A stretch of DNA of 64,000 bases from Vicinamibacterales bacterium (GTDB lineage Bacteria; Acidobacteriota; Vicinamibacteria; Vicinamibacterales; UBA2999). The stretch's first letter is position 1. Every line of letters begins with the position of its first letter. Of this stretch, positions 28,662-37,544 are shown in pieces. The notes under the pieces are model-generated. The model was not told the origin of the DNA. It searched no databases and saw only the letters and a program-made list of their open reading frames with translations. The position numbers and the translations under genes were made by a program. The stretch lies in NCBI GenBank assembly GCA_041394705.1, contig JAWKHS010000025.1, positions 31,485 through 95,484 on the forward strand, read 5' to 3'.

Positions 28662-28667
28662 TATGAT
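28662..28667 (+). promoter_or_regulatory. -10 element (TATGAT) before the FHA-GAF-SpoIIE gene
   Basis: TATGAT lies 10 nt before the ATG at 28678 and overlaps the alternative ATG at 28663, supporting 28678 as the start with a very short leader. There is no Shine-Dalgarno sequence in between. Confidence 0.4.
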
Positions 28668-28677
28668 CGGACCGCCC

Positions 28678-30306
28678 ATGGGTGACCCCCGCCTCGAAGT
28701 CAACGATGGCCTTGGCAAGCGCGTCATCCCGATCGACAAGCCCACGACCACGATCGGCCGCCGGACCGAGAGCGACGTCCGCCTCGTGGGCAGCGACGTG
28801 TCGCGCGAGCACGCCGAGATCGTGCGCGACGACGCCGGCTTCCTCCTGCGCGACCGTGGATCGCGCTACGGGACCTATGCCAACGGGGCGCCGGTCACCG
28901 AGCACCGGCTGACGCACGGCGATCGCGTGCAGTTCGGCCGCACCGGCGGCGCCGAGGTCGTGTTCCTGACCGACGCCGCGGCGTCCGCCTCGGCGACCTC
29001 GTCGGCCGGGACGGCCGTCGGCGACATCCGCCAGATGGCCACGCTGCTCGAGGGACTCCGCGCTCTCGGATCGGGCCGCGTCCTCGACGAAGTGCTCGCG
29101 CTCGTGCTCGATGCCGCCATCGGCGTCACGGGCGCCGAGCGCGGCTTCATCATGCTCGCCGGCGACGACGGCACGCTCGACCTGAAGCTCGCCCGCGCGC
29201 GCGGCCGCGTCACCCTGCCCGGCAATCGGTTCGAGACCAGCCGCAAGATCCCCGAGGAGGTCTACGCCACGGGCGAGCTGAAGGTGGTGGCCGACCTGCT
29301 CGAGGGCGACGTCGAGGCCCACCAGGGCACCATCCAGCTCGGCATCCGCCACGTCCTGTGCACGCCGCTCCGAAACGTCCGCTACCTCGACCGGCCCGAC
29401 CTGCCCGCGGAGACGCGCGCCATCGGCGTGCTCTACCTGGACAGCCGCGAGAAGGGGCAGCTCCTCTCCACCGCCACGCGCAGCGCGCTCGACACGCTGG
29501 CCAACGAGGCCGGCGTGGCCATCGAGAACGCGCGCCTCTACCGTGAAACCCTGGAGAAGGCCCGGATCGAGCACGAGCTCCGCATCGCGGCCGAGATCCA
29601 GCGGTCGCTCCTGCCGCAGGGCCGACGCGAGGGCCCGCACTTCCAGGCCATGGGCGCGTCGCTGCCGTCGCGCTCGATCGGCGGCGACTTCTTCGACTAC
29701 GTCGAGATGGACGGCGGCGCGGTGGGCATCGTCCTCGGCGACGTCGCAGGCAAGGGGCCGGCCGCCGCGCTCCTCACCGCCAAGATCCAGGGGCTCTTCT
29801 CGGCCCAGGCCGGCGGGAACACGCCCGCCTCGGCGATGCGGCTGGTCAACCAGGGCCTCCTGAAGCGGCAGGTGGACGCCCGCTATGCGACGGTCTTCTA
29901 TGCCACGCTGTCGGAGGACGGCGGCCTGGCGTTCTGCAACGCGGGCCACAATCCGCCGCTCGTCGTGGGCGCCGCCGGCGCGCGTCCGCTCAACGGCAGC
30001 GGGATGCCGGTGGGCCTCTTCGCCGGGGCCACCTACACCGACGAGCAGGCCCACCTGGATCCGGGCGACGTGCTCGTCGTCTACAGCGACGGCGTCACCG
30101 AGGCCCTGAACCCGGCCGGCGAGGAGTTCGGCGAGGCCCGCCTCATCGCCGAGGTCACCCGGCACCGGGCGGCGCCGCTCGGCGACCTGCTCCAGCAGAT
30201 CGTGACCGCCGTGCAGGGCTTCGCGGCCGGCGCGTCCCAGAGCGACGACGTCACCGTGATGGTCGTGCGCTACCTCGGCTCGCCCGGGTCGAGGACGGGG
30301 GCATGA
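28678..30306 (+). CDS. FHA-GAF-SpoIIE serine phosphatase (RsbU-like)
   Basis: 542 residues in three domains. FHA (about 1-100): TTIGRRTESDVRL, DVSREHAEI, GTYANG, which binds phosphothreonine. GAF (about 118-290): RGFIMLAGDDGTL to NEAGVAIENARLY. PP2C/SpoIIE (about 305-540): IGGDFFDYVEMDG and VLGDVAGKGPAAALLTAKIQ with the metal-binding Asp residues, FCNAGHNPPLVV and VYSDGVTEALN. Such proteins dephosphorylate anti-anti-sigma or other regulators, with the FHA domain linking to Ser/Thr kinases; no kinase or STAS gene is adjacent. Its stop overlaps the next gene's ATG. Confidence 0.92.
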   Translation: MGDPRLEVNDGLGKRVIPIDKPTTTIGRRTESDVRLVGSDVSREHAEIVRDDAGFLLRDRGSRYGTYANGAPVTEHRLTHGDRVQFGRTGGAEVVFLTDAAASASATSSAGTAVGDIRQMATLLEGLRALGSGRVLDEVLALVLDAAIGVTGAERGFIMLAGDDGTLDLKLARARGRVTLPGNRFETSRKIPEEVYATGELKVVADLLEGDVEAHQGTIQLGIRHVLCTPLRNVRYLDRPDLPAETRAIGVLYLDSREKGQLLSTATRSALDTLANEAGVAIENARLYRETLEKARIEHELRIAAEIQRSLLPQGRREGPHFQAMGASLPSRSIGGDFFDYVEMDGGAVGIVLGDVAGKGPAAALLTAKIQGLFSAQAGGNTPASAMRLVNQGLLKRQVDARYATVFYATLSEDGGLAFCNAGHNPPLVVGAAGARPLNGSGMPVGLFAGATYTDEQAHLDPGDVLVVYSDGVTEALNPAGEEFGEARLIAEVTRHRAAPLGDLLQQIVTAVQGFAAGASQSDDVTVMVVRYLGSPGSRTGA

Positions 30307-31532
30307 ACGAACGCCTGATCTACGACTGGAACGCCGTCGCGGCGCCGCCGCGGCCCGGTCCGGTCATGCTCGACGACGAGACGCTGCGCGACGGCCTCCA
30401 GTCCCCGTCGGTCCGCACGCCGTCCATCGACGACAAGATCCGCATTCTCCACCTCATCGATGCCCTGGGCATCCACACCGCCGACATCGGCCTGCCCGGC
30501 GCCGGCGCCGACGTGGCGCGCGACGTGGAGCGCCTGGCCCGGGAAATCGCGGCCGCGCGGCTGAACGTGGCCGCCAACTGCGCGGCGCGGACCCACGTGG
30601 ACGACATCCGCCCGGTGGCCGAGATCCAGCAGCGGACGGGCGTCCCTCTCGAATGCGCGTGCTTCATCGGGAGCTCGCCGATCCGTCAGTACGCCGAGGG
30701 GTGGACGCTCGACTGGCTCCTGCGCAAGACCGACGACGCCATCACGTTCGCGGTCCGCGAGGGCCTCCGCGTCATGTACGTCACCGAGGACACGACGCGC
30801 GCCCACCCCGACACCCTGCGGGCCATCTACCGCTGCGCCATCCACGCCGGGGCGTCCCGGATCTGCGTGGCGGACACGGTGGGCTTCGCCACGCCGGCCG
30901 GCGCCCACGCCGTCGTCCGCTTCGTGGCCAGCGTGGTCGCCGAGTCTGGCGCGCCGGTGGGTATCGACTGGCACGGGCACCGCGACCGCGATCTCGCCGT
31001 CGCCTGCAGCCTGGCGGCCTACCAGGCGGGCGCGACCCGCCTGCACGGCGCGGCCCTGGGCATCGGCGAGCGGGTGGGCAACACGCCGATGGACCTGCTG
31101 CTCGTGAACCTGGTGCTGCTGGGACACCTCCAGCGCGATCTGCTGCCGCTCTCGGAATACTGCGAGACCGTTTCGCGGGCGTGCGGCGTGCCGATGCCCG
31201 ACAACTACCCGGTGCTGGGCCGCGACGCCTTCCGGACCGCCACCGGCGTGCATGCCGCGGCCGTGGTGAAGGCGGCGAAGAAGGGCGACCGCGCCCTGAT
31301 GGACGCGGTCTACTCGGCGATTCCGGCGGGGATGATCGGGCGCGAACAGGAGATCGAGATCGGCCCGATGTCGGGCCGATCGAACGTCACCTACTGGCTG
31401 GAGAAGCGCGGAATCGCGGCCACCGACTCCCTCGTGGATCGCATCCTGCAGCGGGCGAAGCGGGCGTCGGCGGTCCTCACCGACGCCGAGATTCGCGACG
31501 AGATCCGGGCGGCCGCACTCAGCGCCCGCTGA
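30303..31532 (+). CDS. 2-isopropylmalate/homocitrate synthase-family acyltransferase lacking the regulatory domain
   Basis: 409 residues of DRE-TIM metallolyase. LDDETLRDGLQSP holds the catalytic Arg-Asp, WHGHRDRD supplies the HxH metal ligands, and GIGERVGNTPMDLLLVNL is the LeuA/NifV signature. The typical C-terminal LeuA allosteric domain (about 120 residues) is missing, so it is not feedback-regulated in the classical way. Candidates are isopropylmalate, citramalate, homocitrate or Re-citrate synthase; the substrate pocket cannot be resolved by eye. It overlaps the phosphatase stop (ATGA) and converges on citrate synthase with 9 bp between. Confidence 0.8.
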   Translation: MNERLIYDWNAVAAPPRPGPVMLDDETLRDGLQSPSVRTPSIDDKIRILHLIDALGIHTADIGLPGAGADVARDVERLAREIAAARLNVAANCAARTHVDDIRPVAEIQQRTGVPLECACFIGSSPIRQYAEGWTLDWLLRKTDDAITFAVREGLRVMYVTEDTTRAHPDTLRAIYRCAIHAGASRICVADTVGFATPAGAHAVVRFVASVVAESGAPVGIDWHGHRDRDLAVACSLAAYQAGATRLHGAALGIGERVGNTPMDLLLVNLVLLGHLQRDLLPLSEYCETVSRACGVPMPDNYPVLGRDAFRTATGVHAAAVVKAAKKGDRALMDAVYSAIPAGMIGREQEIEIGPMSGRSNVTYWLEKRGIAATDSLVDRILQRAKRASAVLTDAEIRDEIRAAALSAR

Positions 31533-31541
31533 CGGCGGCGG

Positions 31542-32828
31542 CTACGGCCGCTGGCCGGCGGGCACGTAGTCCCGCGCGGCATAGCCCGTGTAGATCTGCC
31601 GCGGCCGGGCGATCTTCTGCTCCTCGTCGAGCAGCATCTCCTCCCACTGGGCCGCCCAGCCGACGGTGCGGGCGATGGCGAAGAGCACCGGGAACATGGC
31701 CATCTGGAAGCCCATGGCCTCGTAGATGAGGCCCGAGTAGAAGTCCACGTTCGGGTACAGCTTCCGCTTGATGAAGTAGTCGTCTTCGAGGGCGATGCGC
31801 TCGAGCTCGAGTGCGATGTCGAGCAGCGGGTTCTTGCCCGTGACGTCGAACACCTCGTAGGCCGTCTGCTTGATGATCCGGGCGCGCGGGTCGTAGGACT
31901 TGTAGACGCGGTGCCCGAAGCCCATCAGCCGGCCGTGGCCCTCCTTGACGCTCTTGATGAACGCCGGGATGTTCGAGACCGAGCCGATCTCCTGGAGCAT
32001 CTTCAGCACGGCCTCGTTCGCGCCGCCGTGCAGCGGCCCGTACAGGGCCGCCGCCGCGCCCGCCATGGCGCTGTACGGGTCCACGTGCGAGCTGCCGATG
32101 CCGCGCATGGCGCTCGTGGAGCAGTTCTGCTCGTGGTCGGCATGCAGGATGAACAGCACGTCGAGGGCGCGCTCGAGGACCGGGTTCGGCGTGTACTTCA
32201 CCTCGGTCATCTTGAACAGCATGTTCAGGAAGTTGCCCGTGAAGCTGAGGTCGTTGTCCGGGTAGACGTAGGGGCGGCCGATGCTGTGGCGGTAGGCGTA
32301 GGCCGCGATCGTCGGCACCTTCGCGATGAGGCGCACGATCTGCTTGCGGCGCGATTCGGCATCGAAGATGTTCCGGCCGTCCGGGTAGAAGGTGGACATC
32401 GCGCCGACGGTGCTGACGAACACGCTCATGGGATGGGCGTCGTAGGTGAAGCCCTCCATGAACTTCTTGATGTTCTCGTGCACCATCGTGTGCATCGTGA
32501 TCTCGTGGGTCCACGCCGCGAGCTCGGACGCACCGGGCAGTTCGCCGTGCAGGATGAGGTACGCCGTCTCGAGGTAGGTGCTGTGCTCGGCGAGCTGCTC
32601 GATCGGGTAGCCCCGGTACATCAGGATGCCCTTGTCGCCATCGATGAACGTGATCTTGCTCCGGCACGACGCCGTGTTCATGAAGGCAGGGTCGTAGGTG
32701 GTCAGGCCGAAGTCGTCGTCCCCGGACTTGATCTTGCGGAGGTCCATCGCCTTGACGGTGCCGTCGGTGATGGGCAGCTCGTACTGCTTGCCGGTGCGGT
32801 TGTCGGTGATGGTGAGCGTGTCGGCCAT
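31542..32828 (-). CDS. gltA: Citrate synthase (type II, hexameric form)
   Basis: 428 residues. Starts with the beta-rich N-terminal domain of Gram-negative type II enzymes (YELPITDGTVKAMDLRKIK). Active-site residues are visible: H in LFILHADHEQNCSTS, H in LYGPLHGGANEAVL, and the GFGHRVYKSYDPRA region; the catalytic Asp falls in the NVDFYSGLIYEAMGF segment. It condenses oxaloacetate and acetyl-CoA, the entry step of the TCA cycle. No obvious Shine-Dalgarno sequence: the ATG is preceded by a GC-rich repeat. Confidence 0.96.
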   Translation of the reverse strand: MADTLTITDNRTGKQYELPITDGTVKAMDLRKIKSGDDDFGLTTYDPAFMNTASCRSKITFIDGDKGILMYRGYPIEQLAEHSTYLETAYLILHGELPGASELAAWTHEITMHTMVHENIKKFMEGFTYDAHPMSVFVSTVGAMSTFYPDGRNIFDAESRRKQIVRLIAKVPTIAAYAYRHSIGRPYVYPDNDLSFTGNFLNMLFKMTEVKYTPNPVLERALDVLFILHADHEQNCSTSAMRGIGSSHVDPYSAMAGAAAALYGPLHGGANEAVLKMLQEIGSVSNIPAFIKSVKEGHGRLMGFGHRVYKSYDPRARIIKQTAYEVFDVTGKNPLLDIALELERIALEDDYFIKRKLYPNVDFYSGLIYEAMGFQMAMFPVLFAIARTVGWAAQWEEMLLDEEQKIARPRQIYTGYAARDYVPAGQRP

Positions 32829-32834
32829 GGCGTG

Positions 32835-32869
32835 CGGGGCTCGGGGCCCTGGGCTCGGAGCCGGGGGCC
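32835..32869. repeat. GC-rich intergenic repeat (CGGGGCTCGGG type)
   Basis: Just 5' of the citrate synthase start lies a run of GGGGCTCGGGGCC and GGGCTCGGAGCC words that shares CGGGGCTCGGG with 16889-16899. It occupies the place where the leader of the citrate synthase mRNA would be. Confidence 0.4.
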
Positions 32870-32895
32870 GTGGAACTGGCGGCCGGTGGCCGCGG

Positions 32896-33075
32896 TCATT
32901 CGTCGTCGTGTTCGTCTGGCGACCCGGCCGGCGGTCCGGCCACCCGATACGTGCCGGCGGCCCACCGGGCCTGGTCTTCGGTCTGACAGCGGCGGCTGCA
33001 GAAGGGCCGCCACCGCGGGTCCACCGGATGGCGCCGGCACACGCAGCACATCTGCGGACCGTCCATCCGACCCAT
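32896..33075 (-). CDS. yacG: DNA gyrase inhibitor YacG-like zinc protein
   Basis: 59 residues, found by reading the gap between citrate synthase and phoU. Cysteine pairs are CCVC (residues 10-13) and PFCSRRC (C26, C30), followed by TEDQARWAAGTYRVAG, which is the YacG pattern 'FCS-x-x-C ... L-x-x-W ... Y'. The acidic C-terminus DEHDDE also fits. YacG proteins bind zinc and, in E. coli, the GyrB C-terminal region, inhibiting gyrase. ATG at 33075; in-frame ATG at 33066 is an alternative. Neighbours give no functional link. Confidence 0.85.
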   Translation of the reverse strand: MGRMDGPQMCCVCRRHPVDPRWRPFCSRRCQTEDQARWAAGTYRVAGPPAGSPDEHDDE

Positions 33076-33184
33076 TCTATGCCACTCCCTTGAATCGGCG
33101 CGACGGACTTCGGACTCGAGCGCCGGTCACGAATGCGCCGGACACATGGGACGCATGCCTGGGACTGGACCTCCGAGGGCCCGG

Positions 33185-33868
33185 TCAGGAGGCGTCGATG
33201 GAGGCCGACCCGGAATGGCGGACGTCGCGGGCCGACACCAGGAAGATGACGTCCTCGGCGATGTTCGTGGCGTGATCGCCGATTCGCTCCAGGTGCCGGG
33301 ACACCAGGACGAGGTCCAGGGCCGGCTCGATCGTCGCCTGGTCGCGCGTCATGTAGGTGAGCAGCTCGCGGAAGATCTGGGACTTCAGGGCATCGAGCTC
33401 GTCGTCGGCCGCCAGGACGGCCTCGGCCAGCGCGGTGTCGCGGCGCACGAAGGCATCGAGGGCGTCGCGGAGCATGCGTTGCGCGATCTCGCCCATCCGG
33501 GGCAGGTCGATGAGGGGCTTCACCGGTGCGTGGAGCAGGTAGCGCTTGGCGGCCTCGGCGATGTTCACGGCGAGATCGCCGACCCGCTCGAGGTCGGTGT
33601 TGATCTTCACGGCCGCCACGATCGTCCGGAGGTCCGCGGCCATCGGCTGGTGCAGGGCCAGCAGCTTGAAGCAGCGGTCGTCGATCTCGATGTGCAGCTC
33701 GTTGATCGGCTCGTCGCCGGTGAGCACCTGCTCGGCCAGCGCGGCGTCGCGGGAGACCAGGGCGTGCACGGCCTCGCGGACCCGCTCCTCGGCGAAGCCG
33801 CCCATCGCGAGCAGCCGCTCCTGCAGCGTGCCGAGCTCTTCCTGGAAGTGTCGGACGACGCGTTCCAC
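33185..33868 (-). CDS. phoU: Phosphate-specific transport system accessory protein PhoU
   Basis: 227 residues, all helical, made of two three-helix PhoU repeats. The metal-binding motifs are ADLRTIVAAVKINTDLERVGD and DQATIEPALDLVLVSRHLERIGDHATNIAED. PhoU links the PstSCAB transporter to the PhoR kinase and represses the Pho response when phosphate is plentiful. It ends the pstSCAB-phoU operon, 16 nt after pstB. No phoR or phoB is directly attached; candidates lie at 41857-42531 and 58317-60415. Confidence 0.96.
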   Translation of the reverse strand: MERVVRHFQEELGTLQERLLAMGGFAEERVREAVHALVSRDAALAEQVLTGDEPINELHIEIDDRCFKLLALHQPMAADLRTIVAAVKINTDLERVGDLAVNIAEAAKRYLLHAPVKPLIDLPRMGEIAQRMLRDALDAFVRRDTALAEAVLAADDELDALKSQIFRELLTYMTRDQATIEPALDLVLVSRHLERIGDHATNIAEDVIFLVSARDVRHSGSASIDAS

Positions 33869-33884
33869 TCTCGTGCCTCCCCGG

Positions 33885-34718
33885 TCAGCCGCAGCGGCCC
33901 GTGACGTAGTCTTCGGTCAGGGTTTCGGCCGGCGCCGTGAAGATCTTGTCGGTCCGCCCGTACTCGACCAGCCGGCCGAGCCAGAAGAAGGCCGTGTAAT
34001 CGGACACCCGCGCCGCCTGCTGCATATTGTGCGTCACGATCACGATGGTGTACGACTTCTTGAGGTCGTAGACCAGCTCCTCGACGCGCTGCGTCGCGAT
34101 GGGGTCGAGCGCCGAGGCGGGCTCGTCCATCAGGAGGATGTCGGGGCGGACCGCCAGGGCGCGGGCGATGCAGAGCCGCTGCTGCTGACCGCCGGAGAGC
34201 GCCAGGGCGGAGTCGCCGAGGCGGTCCTTCACCTCGTCCCAGATGGCGGCCGCGCGGAGGCTCTCTTCGACTCGGTCCGCCGTCTCGGCCTTGCTCCGGG
34301 CCAGCCCGTTGACCTTCAGGCCGTAGGCGACGTTGTCGAAGATCGACTTCGGGAACGGGTTCGACTTCTGGAAGACCATGCCGACCCGGCGCCGGAGCGC
34401 CACCACGTCCACGCCCGGGGCGTAGACGTCCTGGCCGTCGATGGTCACCGCCCCCTCGACGCGGGTGCCGGGGATGATGTCGTTCATCCGGTTCAGCGTG
34501 CGCAGGAAGGTGCTCTTGCCGCAGCCCGAGGGGCCGATGAACGCCGTGACGCGGTTGGCGTGGACGGTCAGCGAGATCCCGTCGAGGGCCCGCTTGTCGC
34601 CGTAGTAGAAGTTGAGCGACTGGACGTCGATCTTCACCGGCGCCTGCTCGGCCGCGGCCGACGGCGTGCGGACGAGGCTCGACAGCCGCGGCGGGGCGGG
34701 AGGGGTGCCGGCCGTCAT
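33885..34718 (-). CDS. pstB: Phosphate ABC transporter ATP-binding protein PstB
   Basis: 277 residues. Walker A FIGPSGCGKSTFLRTLN, ABC signature LSGGQQQRLCIARAL, Walker B ILLMDEPASALDP and the switch His in IVTHNMQQAARVSD. Family-specific start NFYYGDKRALDGISL after a ~30-residue Ala/Pro-rich N-terminal extension. ATG at 34718 overlaps the pstA stop (ATGA). Powers phosphate import with PstC/PstA. Confidence 0.97.
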   Translation of the reverse strand: MTAGTPPAPPRLSSLVRTPSAAAEQAPVKIDVQSLNFYYGDKRALDGISLTVHANRVTAFIGPSGCGKSTFLRTLNRMNDIIPGTRVEGAVTIDGQDVYAPGVDVVALRRRVGMVFQKSNPFPKSIFDNVAYGLKVNGLARSKAETADRVEESLRAAAIWDEVKDRLGDSALALSGGQQQRLCIARALAVRPDILLMDEPASALDPIATQRVEELVYDLKKSYTIVIVTHNMQQAARVSDYTAFFWLGRLVEYGRTDKIFTAPAETLTEDYVTGRCG

Positions 34719-35587
34719 GCCCGGCTCCGGCGCTGGAATCGGTCTCGGACGACGATGGCGGCGGCGTTCATGGTGAGCAGGAGGGCCAGGAGCACGAGAA
34801 TCCCCGCGGCGGCATTTTCCTTGAACGCCGCCTGGGGACGCGAGACCCAGTTGAAGATCTGAATCGGAAGCACGGTGAAGGGAGACCAGACGCTGTCCGG
34901 CGCGAAGGGGATGTAGGTGAGGGCGCCGATGGTGATGAGGGGCGCCGTCTCGCCGATGGCCCGCGACAGCGCGAGGATGAGGCCGGTCAGGATGCCGGGC
35001 AGCGCCATGGGCAGCACCTGGTACTGGATGGTCTGCCACTTGGTGGCGCCCAGCGCATACGAGCCCTCGCGAATCGACGTGGGCACCGTCCGCAGCGCCT
35101 CACGCGTCGAGAGGATCACCACCGGCAGCGCGAGCAGGGCCAGCGTCGCGGCCCCGGCCAGGACGCTTCGGCCCATGCCCATGGCCCTGACGAACAGGCC
35201 CAGCCCCAGCAGGCCGTAGATGATCGACGGGACCGCGGCGAGGTTGGCGATGTTGATTTCGATGAGCCGCGCGATCCGGCTCCGGCCGCCGTACTCCTCG
35301 AGATAGGTCGCGGCCGCGACCCCGACGGGCAGCGCCATGAGTCCCGTCAGCGCGATCACGAACAGGCTGCCGACGACCGCGTGGTAGATGCCGGCGCTCT
35401 CGGCCCTGCGTGACGGGAAGCTCGTGAGGAAGGTCCACGTCAGGCGGTCGGCGCCGTCCTCCCAGAGCCGGGCGAGCAGGGCGCCGAGGGCCGCGATCGT
35501 CACGACGAGCACGACGAGCGCCGCCGCCTGGAACAGGAGGTCGGCGCGCCGACGGGCGGCGGTGGAACCTGGCGCGGGAGCGGCCAC
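34715..35587 (-). CDS. pstA: Phosphate ABC transporter permease PstA
   Basis: 290 residues starting at a GTG whose G is shared with the pstC TAG stop. Six membrane helices are expected. Contains the PstA-type FLTSFPSRRAESAGIYHAVV and the EAA loop REGSYALGATKWQTIQYQVLP, then LSRAIGETAPLITIGAL. Forms the inner-membrane channel with PstC. Confidence 0.95.
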   Translation of the reverse strand: MAAPAPGSTAARRRADLLFQAAALVVLVVTIAALGALLARLWEDGADRLTWTFLTSFPSRRAESAGIYHAVVGSLFVIALTGLMALPVGVAAATYLEEYGGRSRIARLIEINIANLAAVPSIIYGLLGLGLFVRAMGMGRSVLAGAATLALLALPVVILSTREALRTVPTSIREGSYALGATKWQTIQYQVLPMALPGILTGLILALSRAIGETAPLITIGALTYIPFAPDSVWSPFTVLPIQIFNWVSRPQAAFKENAAAGILVLLALLLTMNAAAIVVRDRFQRRSRA

Positions 35588-36468
35588 TAGGTGTACTCCT
35601 CGCGGAAGCGCGCGCGCAGCCAGCTGCTGGCCAGGTTCAGGGCGAACGTCATCAGGAAGAGCAGCATGCCGACGGCGAAGATCGTCTGGTACTCGAGCGT
35701 GCCCTGCGGCGTGTCGCCGAGGCTCACCTGGACGATGTAGGCGGTCATCGTCTCGATGGGCACGAACGGATTGGCGGTGAAGCGGGGCTGCTGGCCGGCG
35801 GCGATCGCCACGATCATGGTCTCGCCGATCGCGCGCGAGGCCGCGAGGATGCACGCCGCGGTGATGCCCGAGAACGCCGCGGGTACGACCACCTGGACCG
35901 CGGCCTGCATGCGCGTGGCCCCCAGCGCGTAGGCGCCCTCCCGCAGCCCGCGCGGGACCGCGCGCAGCGCGTCCTCGGACAGCGAGCTGACGAGCGGGAG
36001 GATCATCAGGCCCATGACGATGCCGGGGCTGAGGGCGTTGAAGCCGCTCAGCCCAGGAATCCAGCCCTGGAGCAGCGGCGTGACCACCGTCAGGGCGAAG
36101 TACCCGTAGACCACGGTCGGGACGCCGGCCAGGAGCTCGAGCGCGGGCTTGACGATCCGCCGTGCGCGATCCGGGGCGTACTCGCTGAGGTAGATGGCGC
36201 AGAGCAGGCCGGCCGGCACGGCCACCGCCAGCGCGATGGCCGAGACCACCACCGTGCCGAGCACGAGCGGCAGCACTCCGAACCGCTGCGTGGCGAAGAG
36301 CGGCGTCCACTCGGTGCCCGTCAGGAACTCCAGCACGGGCACCTGGCGCAGGAACGACGCCGTCTCGGCGGCGAGGACGGCGATGATGCCCGCCGTCGTG
36401 CCCACCGACAGGAGCGCGCACGCGAGCAGCACCAGCTCGATCGCCCGCTCGCCCCGCCGAACGACCAT
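35587..36468 (-). CDS. pstC: Phosphate ABC transporter permease PstC
   Basis: 293 residues with six membrane helices. PstC features: FLTGTEWTPLFATQRFGVLP, EYAPDRARRIVKPALELLAG, the EAA loop REGAYALGATRMQAAVQVVV and ASRAIGETMIVAIAAG. ATG at 36468 is 5 nt after the pstS stop. Partner of PstA. Confidence 0.96.
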   Translation of the reverse strand: MVVRRGERAIELVLLACALLSVGTTAGIIAVLAAETASFLRQVPVLEFLTGTEWTPLFATQRFGVLPLVLGTVVVSAIALAVAVPAGLLCAIYLSEYAPDRARRIVKPALELLAGVPTVVYGYFALTVVTPLLQGWIPGLSGFNALSPGIVMGLMILPLVSSLSEDALRAVPRGLREGAYALGATRMQAAVQVVVPAAFSGITAACILAASRAIGETMIVAIAAGQQPRFTANPFVPIETMTAYIVQVSLGDTPQGTLEYQTIFAVGMLLFLMTFALNLASSWLRARFREEYT

Positions 36469-36473
36469 GACCG

Positions 36474-37511
36474 CTACTTGCTTTCCGCCGAGAGCAGCTG
36501 TTCGATCGTCAGGCCGACCTGCGATCCGTGCGACGCGAAGGTCGAGCCGACCGTCCGCGCGGCGAAGCGTGCCGTGACGAGCTGGTACCCGCGGTCGCCG
36601 AGCGGCACGTAGCCGACTTCCTGGGCGAGCGCGCCGCCCTGGGCGATGTAGAAGTCGACGAACTTCTGCACTTCCGGCCGCGCCAGGGCCTTCGTGGAGA
36701 TGTAGATGAAGACGGGCCGCGAGAGCGGCTGGTAGGTGCCGCCCTTCACCGTCTCCACGGTCGGGAGAATCGGGCCGGCGCCGTTGTCGGCCTTCCCGTC
36801 GTCCACGGCGACCAGCTTCAGCGTCGACGTGTTCTCGGCGTAGTAGGCGTACGGCATGAAGCCGAAGGCGAGCTCGTCGTTCGCGATGCCCTGTACGAGG
36901 ACGTTGTCGTCTTCGCTCGACGTGTAGTCGCCGCGGCTGGCGCCTTCCTTGCCGTTCACGGCCTGGGTGAAGTAGTCGTAGGTGCCGGAGTCCACGCCCG
37001 CGCCGAACAGGTGCACCTCGCGATCGGGCCAGCCGGGGCGAACCTGCGACCACCGCATGACCTTGCCCTGCGCCTCAGGCGCCCACAGCGTGTGGAGCTC
37101 CTCGACCGTCACCGAGTCCACCCAGGTGGCCTTCGGGTTCGCGATCACGGCGAGGCCGTCGTAGGCGATCGGCAGCTCGATGAACTCGACGCCGTGCTCG
37201 CCGCAGGCCGCGATCTCGGTGGCGGTGATGGGCCGAGACGCGTCGCTGATGTCCGTCTCGCCGCGGCAGAACTTCTGGAAGCCGCCGCCCGTGCCCGAGA
37301 TGCCCACCGTCACCCGGACGCCGGGCGTGGACTTCTGGAATTCCTCCGCAACGGCCTCGCTGATGGGGTACACCGTGCTCGACCCGTCGAGGGTGACCGT
37401 CGCGTCGCCGGCCGCGCCTGTCGCCGCCGGGGACTGCCCGCCGCCGCAGGCTCCGCTGAGAAGTGCGGCCGCCAGGGTCCAGCTCAGGGCGTGTGCTGTG
37501 GACTGTGTCAT
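36474..37511 (-). CDS. pstS: Phosphate-binding protein PstS
   Basis: 345 residues. An N-terminal hydrophobic segment leads into LLSGACGGG, a plausible though atypical lipobox (Ser at -3), so it is probably a lipoprotein. Phosphate-binding motifs: LDGSSTVYPISEAVAEEF, VGISGTGGGFQKFCRGETD and ISDASRPI. Captures phosphate in the periplasm for PstCA. Its promoter region carries tandem Pho-box half-sites (37545-37573) and a TACGCT element 6 nt before the ATG, so the transcript may be leaderless. First gene of the pst operon. Confidence 0.96.
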   Translation of the reverse strand: MTQSTAHALSWTLAAALLSGACGGGQSPAATGAAGDATVTLDGSSTVYPISEAVAEEFQKSTPGVRVTVGISGTGGGFQKFCRGETDISDASRPITATEIAACGEHGVEFIELPIAYDGLAVIANPKATWVDSVTVEELHTLWAPEAQGKVMRWSQVRPGWPDREVHLFGAGVDSGTYDYFTQAVNGKEGASRGDYTSSEDDNVLVQGIANDELAFGFMPYAYYAENTSTLKLVAVDDGKADNGAGPILPTVETVKGGTYQPLSRPVFIYISTKALARPEVQKFVDFYIAQGGALAQEVGYVPLGDRGYQLVTARFAARTVGSTFASHGSQVGLTIEQLLSAESK

Positions 37512-37517
37512 GCCGCC

Positions 37518-37523
37518 AGCGTA
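37518..37523 (-). promoter_or_regulatory. -10 element (TACGCT) of pstS
   Basis: On the minus strand TACGCT lies 44 nt after the conserved C of the first Pho-box half-site. The same spacing is found for TAGCGT (42673-42678) and TAACCT (51762-51767). It ends 6 nt before the pstS ATG. Confidence 0.5.
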
Positions 37524-37544
37524 GTCGCCGCCGATTTCGCAGCA

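Noticed and set aside
28663..28677. ATG at 28663 as start of the FHA phosphatase
   Set aside because: It lies inside the apparent -10 element; 28678 fits the FHA domain start.
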